Shown: positions 1 through 10,568 of the stretch, piece by piece
How the letters are laid out: each line of letters opens with the position of its first letter
Numbering within the stretch: position 1 is the stretch's first letter
Assembly (NCBI GenBank): GCA_963383645.1
Contig: OY726571.1
Span: 81,908,888 to 81,972,887, forward strand
Source: Muscardinus avellanarius
Lineage: Eukaryota > Chordata > Mammalia > Rodentia > Gliridae
Reading direction: 5' to 3'
Length of the DNA stretch: 64,000 nt
Position numbers and translations under genes: made by a program
Notes under the pieces: model-generated
The model's database searches: none
Told to the model about the DNA's origin: nothing
Seen by the model: the letters and a program-made list of their open reading frames with translations, nothing else

Positions 1-149
1 GATAACACTGATATGGCTGCTGGCACATCAACTAGCTCTGATCTCTCCTACACTTATCATTTTTTTATTTACCAGAAAATATATAAGTATAAGGTGAACT
101 CGCATTAGTTTTGCTTTGGAAACTAACATAATATGCAAAGTAAAAGTGG

Positions 150-1240
150 CCAAATAATCCCCAAATTTGGTGAGATAAACCTAATTAAAACACTCAGAAG
201 ATTCTGCAATGAATCATTCAACAATATTTATATCCAGAACAATAATAATCAAGATGTTGACGAAAAATCCTGAAAGCAGTCAGAAAGATGCCATTACTTG
301 CAAGTCAGCAATTTTTCCTAAATGATAGTGGATTTCTCATAAGGAGTCCTATCCCAGAGAGTAATAATCAGATCTGCTCAATCCCTCCTCTAACTGGTGG
401 TTAACAGTGACACTTTTAACCTGCAATTATTGTCAGTCTATATGCAGCCTCCACTATCTCTGAAGTGTCTGATTTTCACTGTCCTTTTGCCCCATCACCC
501 TGGTTAGTGTCTGCAGGTCCTTTTGTGAGTGAATGGAAGGAAGGCTATCAGGGCACTGTTTTTTCATGGTGTAGCAAAGGCTTCTCTTGAGGATCCATTC
601 TCCACCACTCAAGGAACTCTGAGTCTGTATATGGGAACGATGTAGGAGCCATGATACATGTTTTAGTGATTCAAGACAGATTTTGACTCACAAGACCCCG
701 CAGTCTACTCCTTTTATAGATCAAGTAGGACTTTCACACACTTCTCAGGTGTTTCCTTCCTACAGACACCATGATCACACTAGTCAGTGGCAATGATGTT
801 CCTGAATCACATAATTCTTTTTTTTTTTTTTTTTTGCGGTACTACGGATGGAAACCAGGAACATTTAACCTCTGAGCTACACTCTCAGCCCTATTTTTTA
901 TTCTTTATTTTGAAACAGAGTCTCACTGAGTTGTAAAGAGCCTCACTGAGTAGCTGAGGCTGTCCACGAACTGCAATTCTCCTGTCTCAGCCTCCCAAAT
1001 GCTGGGATTACAAGCGTGCACCACCATGCCCGGCTTGAATTACATAATTCTGATCATTCATGGTACCCATGGTCACCTTCCCCTTGCTGAATAGATGTCA
1101 CCATGTAGTACAGGAGACCTTGGAAAGGATCATCTCCATTGTGTTTAGGGATTCCAATTCAATGCTAGCAGTTCATAATTTGATGTTTAGTTTATAGGCA
1201 TGCTCTGACAGATATTTTCTAGAATGCTTAGTTCTCTTCA
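150..1240 (+). repeat. Co-duplicated block X, copy A
   Basis: This sequence recurs at 16108-16520, 35465-36250, 46563-47350, 58440-58870 and 59171-59760, each time between a V1R 3' flank and the same old L1 fragment. Shared landmarks are a CTCCTCTAACTGGTGGTT-like stretch, a line around 'gtgattcaagtcaga', and 'cagacaccatgatc'. It ends close to an AATAAA-bearing stretch. It is non-coding and I do not recognise the original repeat family. Copy A is split by a SINE. Bases 1-150 show nothing recognisable. Its presence implies a V1R unit just upstream of the window. Confidence 0.6.
819..1035 (-). mobile_element. B1-dID type SINE
   Basis: Read on the minus strand, the element runs from a B1-like head (1035) to an ID-like tail, and its A tail appears as the T run at 818-835. 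It is flanked by a near-perfect target-site duplication (GAATYACATAATTCT) at 804-818 and 1037-1051, which shows a complete insertion into block X copy A. Confidence 0.85.
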
Positions 1241-2440
1241 TGAATTCCTTTGTTAAACGGGTATAGTAAAATTAGATATGGACATGCAAATGTTAAAACT
1301 GGGCTCGCTCTTATATTACAAAGAAAGCTTAATTCAAATGGAATAAAGATTTGGACATAAGACCTGAAATCATTGAATTCTACAAATACAAGGTAAGAGA
1401 AACCCTCCTTGACTTTGGTCTTGCCAACAAGTTTCATATGTGATACTGGAAGCAGAGGAGCAGTGGAACAAAAGCTTCTGTTTGCAAAGGAAACAACACA
1501 ATGAAAAAGCAGTCTGTGAAATGAGAGAAACATTTTCAACCCTATGCATCGTAAATGTTTACTATCCAAAATATATAAGAAATCCATACATCTGTACCAT
1601 CTAGAAACACAAACCTGTTTAAACATGGACAAAGGGGCTGAAATATATTTTTCCAAAGAAAAGATGGATAATATGCCTATCAGACATATGCACATCACTA
1701 ATCACCATAGAAATACAAAGCGAAACCACCACAGGATACTACCTCAAATCTGATAGATGGGCTATTATTCAAGAGACAAGAGATTACAAATGTAATGGAT
1801 AGCATGGAGGAAAAAATGAGTTTGGATATAGAAAGTGATTATTTTTCTATTTTTGTGCACTGTTGGTGGGAATGTAAGTTATCAGCATTATGAAAAACAA
1901 TAGAGAAAATACTGTAGGGAGGCTTTTCAACAAATTAAAAATGCAACTGAAGCAATTTTGAGCAAAAGAGAATAAAATATTATAATTATGTGTACAGTAC
2001 AAAGCAATAGTAATAAAAACATCATGATACTGGCATGAAAACAGACACACTAATAGAAGACAATATATACCCTTGAAATAAACCCAAACACTATAGTTAA
2101 CTGATTTTCAACAGAAATGCTAAGATCAGGCAAGAGAGAAGGAGAGTATTTTCAATAAAATGGTGATGGAAATATTGGATATCCAGAGGCAGAAGAATGA
2201 AATTAAACTCCTATCTCTCGCTTTTTGAAAAAATAAACTCAAAATGGATTATGAGTTAACTCAAATCTCAAACTATAAATATACTACAAGAAGAAAGAAT
2301 AAAAGGTCAGGATTTTTTAACAGGACATCCCAAAGATGAAAAATGAAACACAAGCAAAAATAGGCAATGGGATTATATCAACATAAACACTTCTGCAGAG
2401 CAAAAGAAATAATCAATGGAGTGCAAAGACAATCTACCGA

Positions 2441-2666
2441 GCCGGGTGTGGCGGCTCACGCTTGTAATCCCTACACTTGGGAGGCTGAGACAGGAGGAAT
2501 GCAAAGGTTCGAAGCCAGCCTCAGCTACTTAGTGAGTCTCTCAGCAACTCAGTGAGACCCTGTTTCCAAATAAAGTATAAGGTCTGAGAGTATAGGCCAC
2601 AAGTAGAAAAGCCCCTGGGTTCCACCCCCAGTACCACTAAAAAAAAAAAGAAAAGAAAAGAAAAGA
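2441..2666 (+). mobile_element. B1-dID type SINE in L1
   Basis: It starts GCCGGGTGTGGCGGCTCACG, has the two paired 'cagcctcagctacttagtg' and 'gcaactcagtgagaccctg' segments, an ID-like right half, and an (AAAAG)n tail. Target-site duplication AAAGACAAYCTAC lies at 2425-2437 and about 2662-2674. This is the longer, older subfamily form. Confidence 0.85.
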
Positions 2667-2761
2667 CAACCTACAGAATGTTTAAAAATATTTGCCAAGT
2701 TTACACCTGACAAGGGATTAGCAACCAGAATATATATAAAATAAAAAATAAAATTCAGTAG

Positions 2762-2832
2762 CAAGGGCTGTGAGTGTAGCTCAGGAGTAGAGTGCTTGGT
2801 CAGCAACTGCAAAATAAAAAAGAGAAGAAAAC
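2762..2832 (+). mobile_element. ID-like SINE fragment
   Basis: The text 'gctgtgagtgtagctcaggagtagagtgc' resembles the tRNA-derived ID promoter half, followed by an A-rich tail. No B1 half is seen. It could be a 5'-truncated dimer or a free ID copy. Confidence 0.5.
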
Positions 2833-3362
2833 AAAACAAAACAAGTCAACAACAAAATACACTTTAAATTGAAATTAAAAAACAAATAGGTAGAGAACAG
2901 CCAGGCGGGATCTTTCGGCGCAGGGAGCATCTAAAGCTCCCAGTGGCTGAGCTCAGCACATGCTGCAGGGACTCAGAGTGGAACTCAAAACCAGAGAAGA
3001 AAAAATACGCCAGTCTCACGGCCGAGGGCGTGGCAGCGGCGCCATATTGCCACCGGCGGCAGCAGCAGAGAATTCATCGAGTACAGTACAGCTACATATG
3101 CGTACTCAAGAACAGTGAGTCAAATTGCGGGCCACAGAGGAGAAATCCCAGTACTGTACTCACTGGGACTTGACCCAGTGGGGGAGTGGCGGGAGCAGAG
3201 ATATCACACCATAGGAGAACGTGCAACCTGGCACCCCCCATAGTCTAAAGCAGCCTCTATCTACTCTCTGGGTCGGAGACTCTGTGATACAACCCAGTAA
3301 AGGAGTAGTGGGGTCTGAGATACTACAGACTCGAGATCCAGAGCACCTTAAGCAAAGTCATA

Positions 3363-4325
3363 GTGACTCAAGGGAAGAACCCAGAGAAGGCACAAACTTC
3401 CGAAATCATTGGAAAGAGGAATAACAATGGAGCAATGAATGCCCACAACCCCACAACATCAGAACCCGATAAAACAGAAAATCAGAGATTTCTAGAAGAT
3501 CAAATCAGGAAAATAACTGTAGAAATAATAGAGGTGCTTCGAAAAGAATTCAGAGAGAGCCAAAAAGAGATAAAGGATGCAATTAATGAGGTAAAGGCCT
3601 CAATTCAAAGCACAAACAACCTATTAGACCACATGGAGAACAGAATCTCGCTCTTAGAAGATGATCATTCCAAAAATGAATGCATAGTTTTTAATCTAGA
3701 AAAAAATATCCGACAGCAGGAATCTGATATTGAAGAAATATGGGCCCATTTTAAGAGAGCTAACCTAAGAATAATTGGAATAGAGGAGGGAAAAGAAAGT
3801 GAAACCAAAGGGATCAACAATCTCTTCAAGGAAGTAATAGCAGAAAATTTTCCAAACATAGAGCAAGAGGTTGATACACAGATCCAGGAAACTTATAGAA
3901 CTCCCTTTAGACAGGATCGGAGAAGAGGATCCCCACGCCACATAATTGTCAAAATGACCAATGTGGAAGCCAAGCAGAGAATCTTAAAGGCAACAAAAAC
4001 AAAGGGCCAAGTGACATTCAGAGGCAAGCCAATTAGAATCACTCCAGACTTCCCAAACCAAGTCATGAGAGCCAGAAGGGCTTGGAGGAACATATTCCAA
4101 ACTCTGAAAGAAAACAACTTCCAGCCAAAAATTTCCTACCCAGCAAAACTTTCTATCAAATTAGATGGAGAAATAAGAAGCTTCCATGACAAACAGAAAC
4201 TGAAGGAATTTTTGTCTTCAAAACCAGCGCTAGAGAAAATACTCAAAGAGATTAACTACAAAGAAGAAATAGGTAACACACACCAGAACCAGAGAAACAA
4301 GAGTTTCCATCCAACAGACAACTAA
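3363..4325 (+). CDS. L1 ORF1 protein (RNA-binding chaperone), open
   Basis: A 320-residue open frame with the three-part L1 ORF1p layout. A coiled coil covers about residues 40-125 (heptads through ISLLEDDHSKNE). An RRM-like core covers about 130-225, with NLRIIGIEEG and SPRHIIVKMTN. A C-terminal domain covers about 230-310, with the NFQPKISYPAKLS signature. The family forms trimers that coat L1 RNA in the cytoplasm. An alternative start is Met25. No frameshift or stop is visible, which argues for a fairly young insertion, but no ORF2 follows. A diverged copy of the same ORF is at 36350-37140. Confidence 0.9.
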   Translation: MTQGKNPEKAQTSEIIGKRNNNGAMNAHNPTTSEPDKTENQRFLEDQIRKITVEIIEVLRKEFRESQKEIKDAINEVKASIQSTNNLLDHMENRISLLEDDHSKNECIVFNLEKNIRQQESDIEEIWAHFKRANLRIIGIEEGKESETKGINNLFKEVIAENFPNIEQEVDTQIQETYRTPFRQDRRRGSPRHIIVKMTNVEAKQRILKATKTKGQVTFRGKPIRITPDFPNQVMRARRAWRNIFQTLKENNFQPKISYPAKLSIKLDGEIRSFHDKQKLKEFLSSKPALEKILKEINYKEEIGNTHQNQRNKSFHPTDN

Positions 4326-4762
4326 GATTGGTTATCTGTGGAGATTCATTATTTATGTTAGTCTTTTACCTATCTCTAAATTGTAGTGTTTGCTTTAATT
4401 GTTGTTAATTTTTAAGATTTCTAGTTGGAATATTAATATACCTTCAGATATAGCATTTGGAAATATTTTATCCCATTCTATTAGTAACTTTTAACTCTGT
4501 TTACATTGTCTTTGGATATACAATATTTTTTTATTTTTTAGGGAGTTTGTATACTCTTCTGTTGCCTGTGCCATTGAAATCACATCCAAGAAATCACTGC
4601 CAATTTCAATGTTGTGAGGTTTTATGACCCAGATTTTCTCCTAAAAGTTTATAGTCTTAAGATTTATATTTAGGTCTTTTATCTATTTTGAGTTAATATT
4701 TGTATATGGGATTAGGTAAGGGTCCAATTTTATTCTTTTCCATGTAATTATTATTTTTCAAC

Positions 4763-5533
4763 AATATTTAGTTAAAAGATTATTATTTCCACCACCAAAT
4801 GTTCGTGGAAAACTTGTCAAAAATAACTTGACAATATAGGGAAGAATTTAGCTCTAGGCTTTTATTTAACTCCAATGGTTTATATATCTGCCTTTAGAAC
4901 AGTACTACACTGTTTCAATTATTGTAGCTTTATATGGTTTGAAATCAGAAAATATATATCTGCTAGCTTTGTTCTTTTTCCAAGATCGTTTTGGGTATCT
5001 AGAGTCCATATTCCATATTAGGATAGATTTTTTTTCTGAAAAATAAATATATAAATATATGATAGCTTCACCTAAAAAAATAGAAAAAAATATTCTCTGG
5101 TAAGAAAGAAAGCAAAAAGAAATATTGAAATGTTTTCATGTTATTTTAATTTTTTAACATTATTTAGTTAAAAGATTATTATTTCCTCCACCAAATGTTC
5201 GTGGAAACCTTGTCAAATCTAACTTGACAATATATGGAAGAATTTAGCTCTAGGCTTTTATTTAGCTCCAATAGTTTATATATCTGTCTTTAGAACAGTA
5301 CTACACTGTTTCAATTATTGTAGCTTTATATGGTTTGAAATCAGAAAATATACATCTCCTAACTTTGTTCTTTTTCGAGATCGTTTTGGGTATCTAGAAT
5401 CCATATTCCATATTAGGATAGATTTTTTTCTGAAAAATAAATATATAAATATATGATAGTTTCACCTAAAAAAAAGAAAAAGAAAAAAATATTCTCTGGT
5501 AAGAAAGAAAGCAAAAAGAAATATTGAAATGTT
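4763..5533. repeat. Tandem duplication, two ~372-bp copies
   Basis: Copies at about 4763-5134 and 5159-5533, offset by 396 bp. Both run from 'gttaaaagattattatttcc' to 'gaaatattgaaatgtt' with only scattered differences. The sequence is antisense ancient L1 ORF2. The high identity compared with the age of the L1 suggests a recent duplication inside the ORF1-only element. Confidence 0.85.
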
Positions 5534-5798
5534 ATCAAAAGCTTGGTATCAGACAAATGAAACTGTTATGTGAGATTATCATTTTTAATTTTGGATAAAT
5601 TGCTACAATACTAGATGTCTACCACTAAGCCAAGCATGGGAAGGAGGGATGGGGAGGGAATGGGGTGGGGATCAGGTGGGGGTTGACTGGCGATGTGTGC
5701 ATGTATGTCTACAAAAGTTTTCTTTGTATCCCACTATGATGTATGAATACAGTGCACCAATAAAAAATTTTAAAAAAATACAAAAAAAAACAAATAGG

Positions 5799-6660
5799 CA
5801 AACACCTCACTAGGAACAACAACACAATACCCCCCCACAATATCCTGACTTAAAAATGGGCAATACACCTACATGCACATATCTGAGAAGATATACTAAT
5901 GTCTAAAATCAGTAATCATCAAGGTACTGAAAATCAGAACCAAAATTAGAAATCATTTCCCTCTAGTTAGAATCCAGTTGGAAAGAGTATTATCAGAAAA
6001 ACAATAGATAAACAATGTGAGTAAGGATGCGGGGGGAAAGAAACTCTCACATAGTGTAAGTGGGAATATAAATAACTATAGCCATTATGAAAAATTCTAT
6101 GAAGGTTTCTCATCAAATTAACAATGAATCTACCATGTGACCTAGCAATTCACTACCAAGCGTAAATCCAAAAGATATTCAATCATCCTCTAGAAGAGAC
6201 ATTTGTAATCTTATGTTTATTGCAGCAGAAATAGTCAAGAAAGGAACTCACTTAAGTGTCCATTAGCTAATGTATGGGCAAAACACAGTGTCCATATACA
6301 CAATGCAATAACATTCAGCCATACTGGAGAATAAAATTTTGTCATTGGCAATAATATGGATGGAACTGAAAATCATTATGTTAAATTGAACTGAGTCAGG
6401 CACAGAAAGATGACTGCCAAAAATCTCACTTATAGGTGGAATATAAAAAATCAAGTTGAGAGTAGAATGGTAGATACTACAGGCTTTTTCTTTTGTGGGG
6501 GAAGAAAAAGTTGGCAAGTGGTACTAAGTTACACAGTCACATAGGAGTAAGGAGTTCTGGTGTGTTATCTCACAGGACTGTGAGAATAGATAATGAGATC
6601 TTACTGTACATTAAAAAACTGGAACAAAAGGTTTTTAGCAGTCTCACCATAAAAATGATA
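5799..6660 (+). mobile_element. Old L1 fragment (ORF2 C-term/3' UTR, sense)
   Basis: Continuation of the L1 target interrupted at 2877. It shows the typical 'catgtgacctagcaattc', 'gtgtccattagctaatg' and 'acattcagccatactgg' segments. Frames are broken. Confidence 0.65.
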
Positions 6661-6673
6661 AATACTCAAAGAT

Positions 6674-6676
<3 letters not shown>

Positions 6677-6709
<33 letters not shown>

Positions 6710-6730
6710 TTATCTATCATCTATCTATCT
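6677..6730. repeat. (TATC)n microsatellite
   Basis: About 13 slightly interrupted TATC/TATT repeats at the 3' end of the L1 fragment. Confidence 0.95.
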
Positions 6731-6981
6731 GTTTGTCCTGATTTTAAGTTGTGAAATGTATAGTTATATCTGAAGGTCACATGCTTCCCTGTATATATGT
6801 ATAATTTATGAGTCAATAACATTAATTAATAAAAAAATTAATAAAGCTGGTGAATCATTTTTCCAAGAAATTTTCACTTTGAGTCCTATCTCTCAGTTGT
6901 TGCTGAGAAGCCAAAATCTATTTCTAAACCTAGGATATATGAAGGAGGACTTCATGTAAACTTTCATAAACCAGCATGGCT

Positions 6982-7172
6982 TTTTAAAAAAAATTTAATT
7001 GGTGCATTGTAGTCTTACATCTTAATGAAGTACAACATAGTAGAGGCATACATGCACACATCACTCATTTAGCCCTTCCCTAATTCCCACTCTATTCCCT
7101 CCACCTTCTCTCCCTCCTTCTCATGTTTGGCTTAGTGATTGACTTTGCTATGTTCAATCATGTAAGGGGGCA
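6982..7172 (-). mobile_element. L1 3' UTR fragment, antisense
   Basis: 'aattggtgcattgtagtcttac' is the complement of the L1 3' terminus found at 5740 and 61880. The following C/T-rich stretch is the complement of the G-rich 3' UTR. Region 6731-6981 shows no clear feature. Confidence 0.7.
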
Positions 7173-7305
7173 GGGAATGGAACCCAGAAGCTACATCCAC
7201 AAGCCTTATTTTATTCCTTTATTTGAAAACAGGGTCTCACTAAATTGTTGAGGCTGGCCGTGAACCTGCGATCCATCCGGTGTGCCTAGTCTAGGACTGC
7301 TTTGG
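7172..7305 (-). mobile_element. Truncated SINE
   Basis: It retains 'ggaatggaacccag', 'gaaaacagggtctcactaaa' and part of the B1 half, but lacks the terminal B1 segment. Region 7306-7724 shows no recognised feature. Confidence 0.6.
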
Positions 7306-7740
7306 TTTTTCCTCCTAAGTGAGGTGGGGTGTGTGGGTACTAACCTTAAACCTAATTCAAACCCTCCCTAATGCTGAAAGCCAGCATGCTTTTCTAACAG
7401 AGAAATCTCAGGAAAATGTCCACAAGCAAGTCTGCCTATATACTGTGCTGAAAGCTTCACCCTCTAGAGCCTATGTTTTTAAATGGCATTTGTGCTCAGT
7501 CCTAGCAGAATATAGAATATTCAAAGTTATTAAATAATATTCTGATTAGTCACATATGGTACTAATGACCTGTTCATAAGGAAGAGTCCTGCTTTAGGGG
7601 AAGATACATTGAAATGCATAGGTGGACAATATACTGATAAAGAAGCAGGTTTTTAGGGTATTTGTAAAGTAAAATATCAGAAAAATACTTCTGTGTAAGA
7701 AGAGCAGAGAAAAATATCATAAGTGTAAACTCACATTATT

Positions 7741-7945
7741 TTTTATTTTTTTTAATTTTTTGGTGGTACTGGGGTTCCTGGAAGGCCTTCTACCTCTGGG
7801 CTACACTCCCAGACCTATTTTTACATTTTTATTTGGAAACAGGGTCTCCTAAACCAGCGCGCGTGGCTGGCTTCGAACCTGCGCGATCCTCCTGTCTCTG
7901 CCTCCCAAGCACGGGGATTACAAGCGTGTGCCACCACACCCGGCT
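7741..7945 (-). mobile_element. Young-type B1-dID SINE
   Basis: Bounded by a perfect 16-bp duplication (GTAAACTCACATTATT) at 7725-7740 and 7947-7962. It carries the short-subfamily marks: 'ggttcctggaag' in the ID half and a deleted linker ('tctcctaaaccagcg'). Confidence 0.9.
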
Positions 7946-8005
7946 AGTAAACTCACATTATTAATCTTATCAACAATAATATTATGACATTTTTATATCT
8001 ATATT

Positions 8006-8217
8006 TTTTTCTTTTTTTGGTACTGGGGGTGGAACCCAGAGGCTTTCTACCTCCGGGCTATACTCCCAGACCTATTTTATATTTTATTTGGAAACAGGGT
8101 CTCACTAAGTTGCTGAGAGCCTCACTAAGTAGCTGAGGCTGGCCTCAAACCTGTGTGATCCTTCTATCTAAGCTTCCCAAGTACTGGGATTACAAGTGTG
8201 CACCACCACACCTGGCT
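8006..8217 (-). mobile_element. B1-dID SINE
   Basis: A complete element in minus orientation of the longer subfamily. The duplicated target 'ttatatctat' lies on both sides (from about 7994 and from 8218). Confidence 0.85.
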
Positions 8218-8349
8218 TATATCTATTTATTAGTTAAAACATATTAAAAATTGAATATGACCTAATGTAACTTTTATCCTGTCCACTGAGTCACATATGG
8301 ATCTACAGATGCAATTCATGAGCAGCAATCACATAACTATATGATAGAC

Positions 8350-8605
8350 AGAAGAATGAAAAATTTAGGACATTTAGCTCAATATTAGAATATTCAATGT
8401 TAGAGGAATCACAGTACCTGACTTTAAACTATACTACAAAGCCATAGTAATAGAAAGCATGGCATTGGCAAAACAACAACAACAACAACAACAACAACAG
8501 ATACATAGACCAATGAGCAGAATAGAAGACTCAGAAACAAATCCACATACTTAACAGCCAGTTGAATTTTGACAAAGTAGCAAAAAACATACACTGGAGA
8601 TGTCT
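8350..8605 (+). mobile_element. L1 ORF2 fragment, sense
   Basis: 'gtacctgactttaaactatac', 'agccatagtaatagaaagc' and 'gaccaatgagcagaatagaag' are the ORF2 region after the reverse transcriptase. An (ACA)n run is at 8472-8499. It stops abruptly at the L1 5' UTR that follows. Confidence 0.7.
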
Positions 8606-10236
8606 AGAAAGATGGTGACCGAGGGAAGCAGCCCATTACCAGTCCTGCTGACACCCAGTCTCCATTGCCTTAAAAACAGTGTTCTTACAAAAGCCAGAAA
8701 TCACCACAGTTTTAAAAAGAACAAAAGCAGCAGGAAAAATAGGCTAGAAGACTGATCAGAGAGTAGAAAAGAAACTTGCCCATCTTGCAGCCACAAGAAC
8801 TGTTGGTGGTGCCACCTTGCCTCACTACGGCCGATTCAAGAGATGAACAGAAAAACAACCAAGTAACTGAAGTAACTGGCTGAAGATCATTGGACTTGTA
8901 AGCCATCAGTTCCTCCTGCACAAACACTGGCTACAACGTCCAGCTGTGGTGGCCGAGCTCACCATGCCCTCCAGAGATCTAGGCCGGCGCTCAACACCAC
9001 TAGAAAAGAAACTTGCCTGCCTTGTGGCCACAGGCACCACAGTGATGCCATCTTCCCTCACTGCACTTGACTCCAGGGATGAACAGGAAAACAATCAAAG
9101 ACCTGAAGTAAGCAGCTGTAGATCACTAGAATTGTAAGTCATTAGTTCCTCCTGTGCAAACACCGGCTACAACTCTCAGCAGTGATGGATCTCTGAAGCT
9201 CACCATGCCCTTCAGAGATCCAGACGGGGCTCAGCAACACTGTAAGTGAAGCTGCCGTCCCTGCAGAAAAACGCCCAGCACAGCACCCCCCAGGACTGGT
9301 GCAGCCATGATAAACTCCCTGGGTCAACCAGGGAGACTTTGAGGTTCAACCTGGTGAAGGTAGGGTTGGAGCCTGATGTTGGACATAGCAGAGACTTGGA
9401 CAGACTCAGGCTTTGCATCAGTAGAAAGTGTATGTGTGTGGGACCTATGCTTAACACTAGATCCAAGTAGTAGGATCTCTGCGATCACAACAGATCACCC
9501 AATCAGGGAGAAGTTAGACCAGCCCAGCCCTAGCATTGCAAAATAGAGTTTGGTCTCAGAGGCATCTGCTGCCTATGGAGACAGGGAGAGACTGAGGCTC
9601 CACATCTGTAGAAAGTGTGGAGGGTGATCTACGCTTAACACTAAATCTAGCCCCATTGATACTGGTCATCTGCATAGACTGAGACTCAGAGAACCAGAAC
9701 TGTAGCAGGAAAGGTGCCAATGGCACTTGGTGTCTGCACAGAGAGAGACTGCAGAGGCCCAGTCTGCTGAATATTCATATATTTGTAGGGTTACATTATT
9801 TTTTTGTTTATATTTTTGTGTTTATGTGCTTGTTTGTTAGCTCTCTTCCCAAACACTCTCCCAAGCTTCTTCCCTTGTATATGCCTACTCTCTTCTTTCC
9901 ATCCCTTTTCTTTTTTTCTCTCTTCTTTTCTCTTTTTTGCCTTTTTAAAATCCAATTCATACCACTATGCTAAAAACTCTACATTGGTTACCAGAACACT
10001 ACTACATATCCACTATCTCTAATCTCTGCTATATACTGCTTTACCAAACTCACCCTCATTCTATTTGTTCCTCTCTGTGACTTTACCCTATTCCTGCGTT
10101 TACGACTTCACTTCACTCCTCACTCAACCTTCACTGTTGAGTACAACACAACTTGCCCTTGGATATACCAGCTGACACCTAGAGACTGAGAGAAATCTAC
10201 CAAAAGCCACAGATACAAACTTCTGAAATCATGAGA
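8606..10236 (+). mobile_element. Isolated L1 5' UTR with promoter monomers, upstream of V1R unit 1
   Basis: Starts near 'agaaagatggtgaccgagg', an L1-like 5' end. It contains two ~240-bp tandem monomers (about 8763-9000 and 9000-9240; the 'cagagat' landmark recurs at 8971 and 9211), a GC-richer middle, and a long pyrimidine tract (9885-9945). It ends at an ORF1 start-like text ('acttctgaaatcatgag'). Monomer 2 carries GCCATCTT at 9047-9054, the complement of a YY1-type AAGATGGC box. No ORF1 body or ORF2 follows. Its end fuses to the V1R promoter block at a short shared GAAGG. Related copies lie inverted at 20086-21545 and 61776-63446. Confidence 0.75.
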
Positions 10237-10568
10237 AGGTGAAGGAGAGGGACAGAAAATGAGGAAACTTAGAAACTTGGCTACTTTTTAACTTTCTCAC
10301 TACACCACTATTTATGAAACTAATTATACACTAATGAAAATTGAGACAAACAAATGTAATTATGGAGGGATAGGGAAAGTTATACTTCAGGGACAGAGTC
10401 TACAGAGGGTTACCTTCCTCCTGACAGAGTGATGGCTATGAAAATTGAATCCTTGGTGGTAGTTTATGGTGGCCAAGATCTCTACAAAATCAGGAGGTGC
10501 AAAAATGAGCCGAGAAGCTTCACCTGGCCAAGACTGACCCAGAGCTTGTCTGTAACACAGTTTCCCAG
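10237..10568 (+). promoter_or_regulatory. V1R unit 1 promoter and 5' noncoding exon
   Basis: Aligns with 25705-26053, 38040-38372 and 48650-48992. Shared order: a 'ggtgatgagagggacag'-like start, 'actttctcactgca', TAATTA/TAATG homeodomain-type sites, 'acttcaggga' (contains a TCCCT Ebf-type half-site on the other strand), 'ccttcttcctgacag', 'ccttggtggtagttt', then a TATA-like TACAAAA at 10483-10489. The exon ends at a consensus donor (CAG|GTGAGT, intron from 10569). TSS is inferred at about 10513. This is the only copy with an L1 5' UTR directly upstream. Confidence 0.75.

Larger units (their letters stand above)
1240..2877 (+). mobile_element. Old L1 fragments (ORF2 C-terminal region, sense)
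   Basis: Degenerate L1 ORF2 C-terminal sequence in sense. It covers the 'ggatatccacatgcaaa' region, the 'ccttgactttggtcttgcc' region and the 'ttggtgggaatgtaa' region. A second fragment from about 1990 restarts earlier in ORF2 ('gtacagtacaaagcaatagtaa'). All frames are broken. A SINE is inserted at 2441-2666. The fragment is the target of the ORF1-only L1 that follows. Confidence 0.7.
2891..5785 (+). mobile_element. L1 derivative with 5' UTR, ORF1 and 3' end but no ORF2 (HAL1-like)
   Basis: A 13-bp duplication (AAAAACAAATAGG) lies at 2878-2890 and 5786-5798, so everything between is one insertion. It contains a GC-rich 5' UTR (2891-3362), an open ORF1 (3363-4325) and a canonical L1 3' end with G-rich stretch and A tail (about 5640-5785). 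ORF2 is absent. Its place is taken by about 1.2 kb of antisense ancient L1 ORF2 sequence (about 4450-5535) with an internal tandem duplication. The architecture resembles half-L1 (HAL1) elements, which carry ORF1 only and depend on ORF2 protein from elsewhere. Alternatively it is a full L1 rearranged after insertion; intact ends plus duplication make that less simple. Confidence 0.65.
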
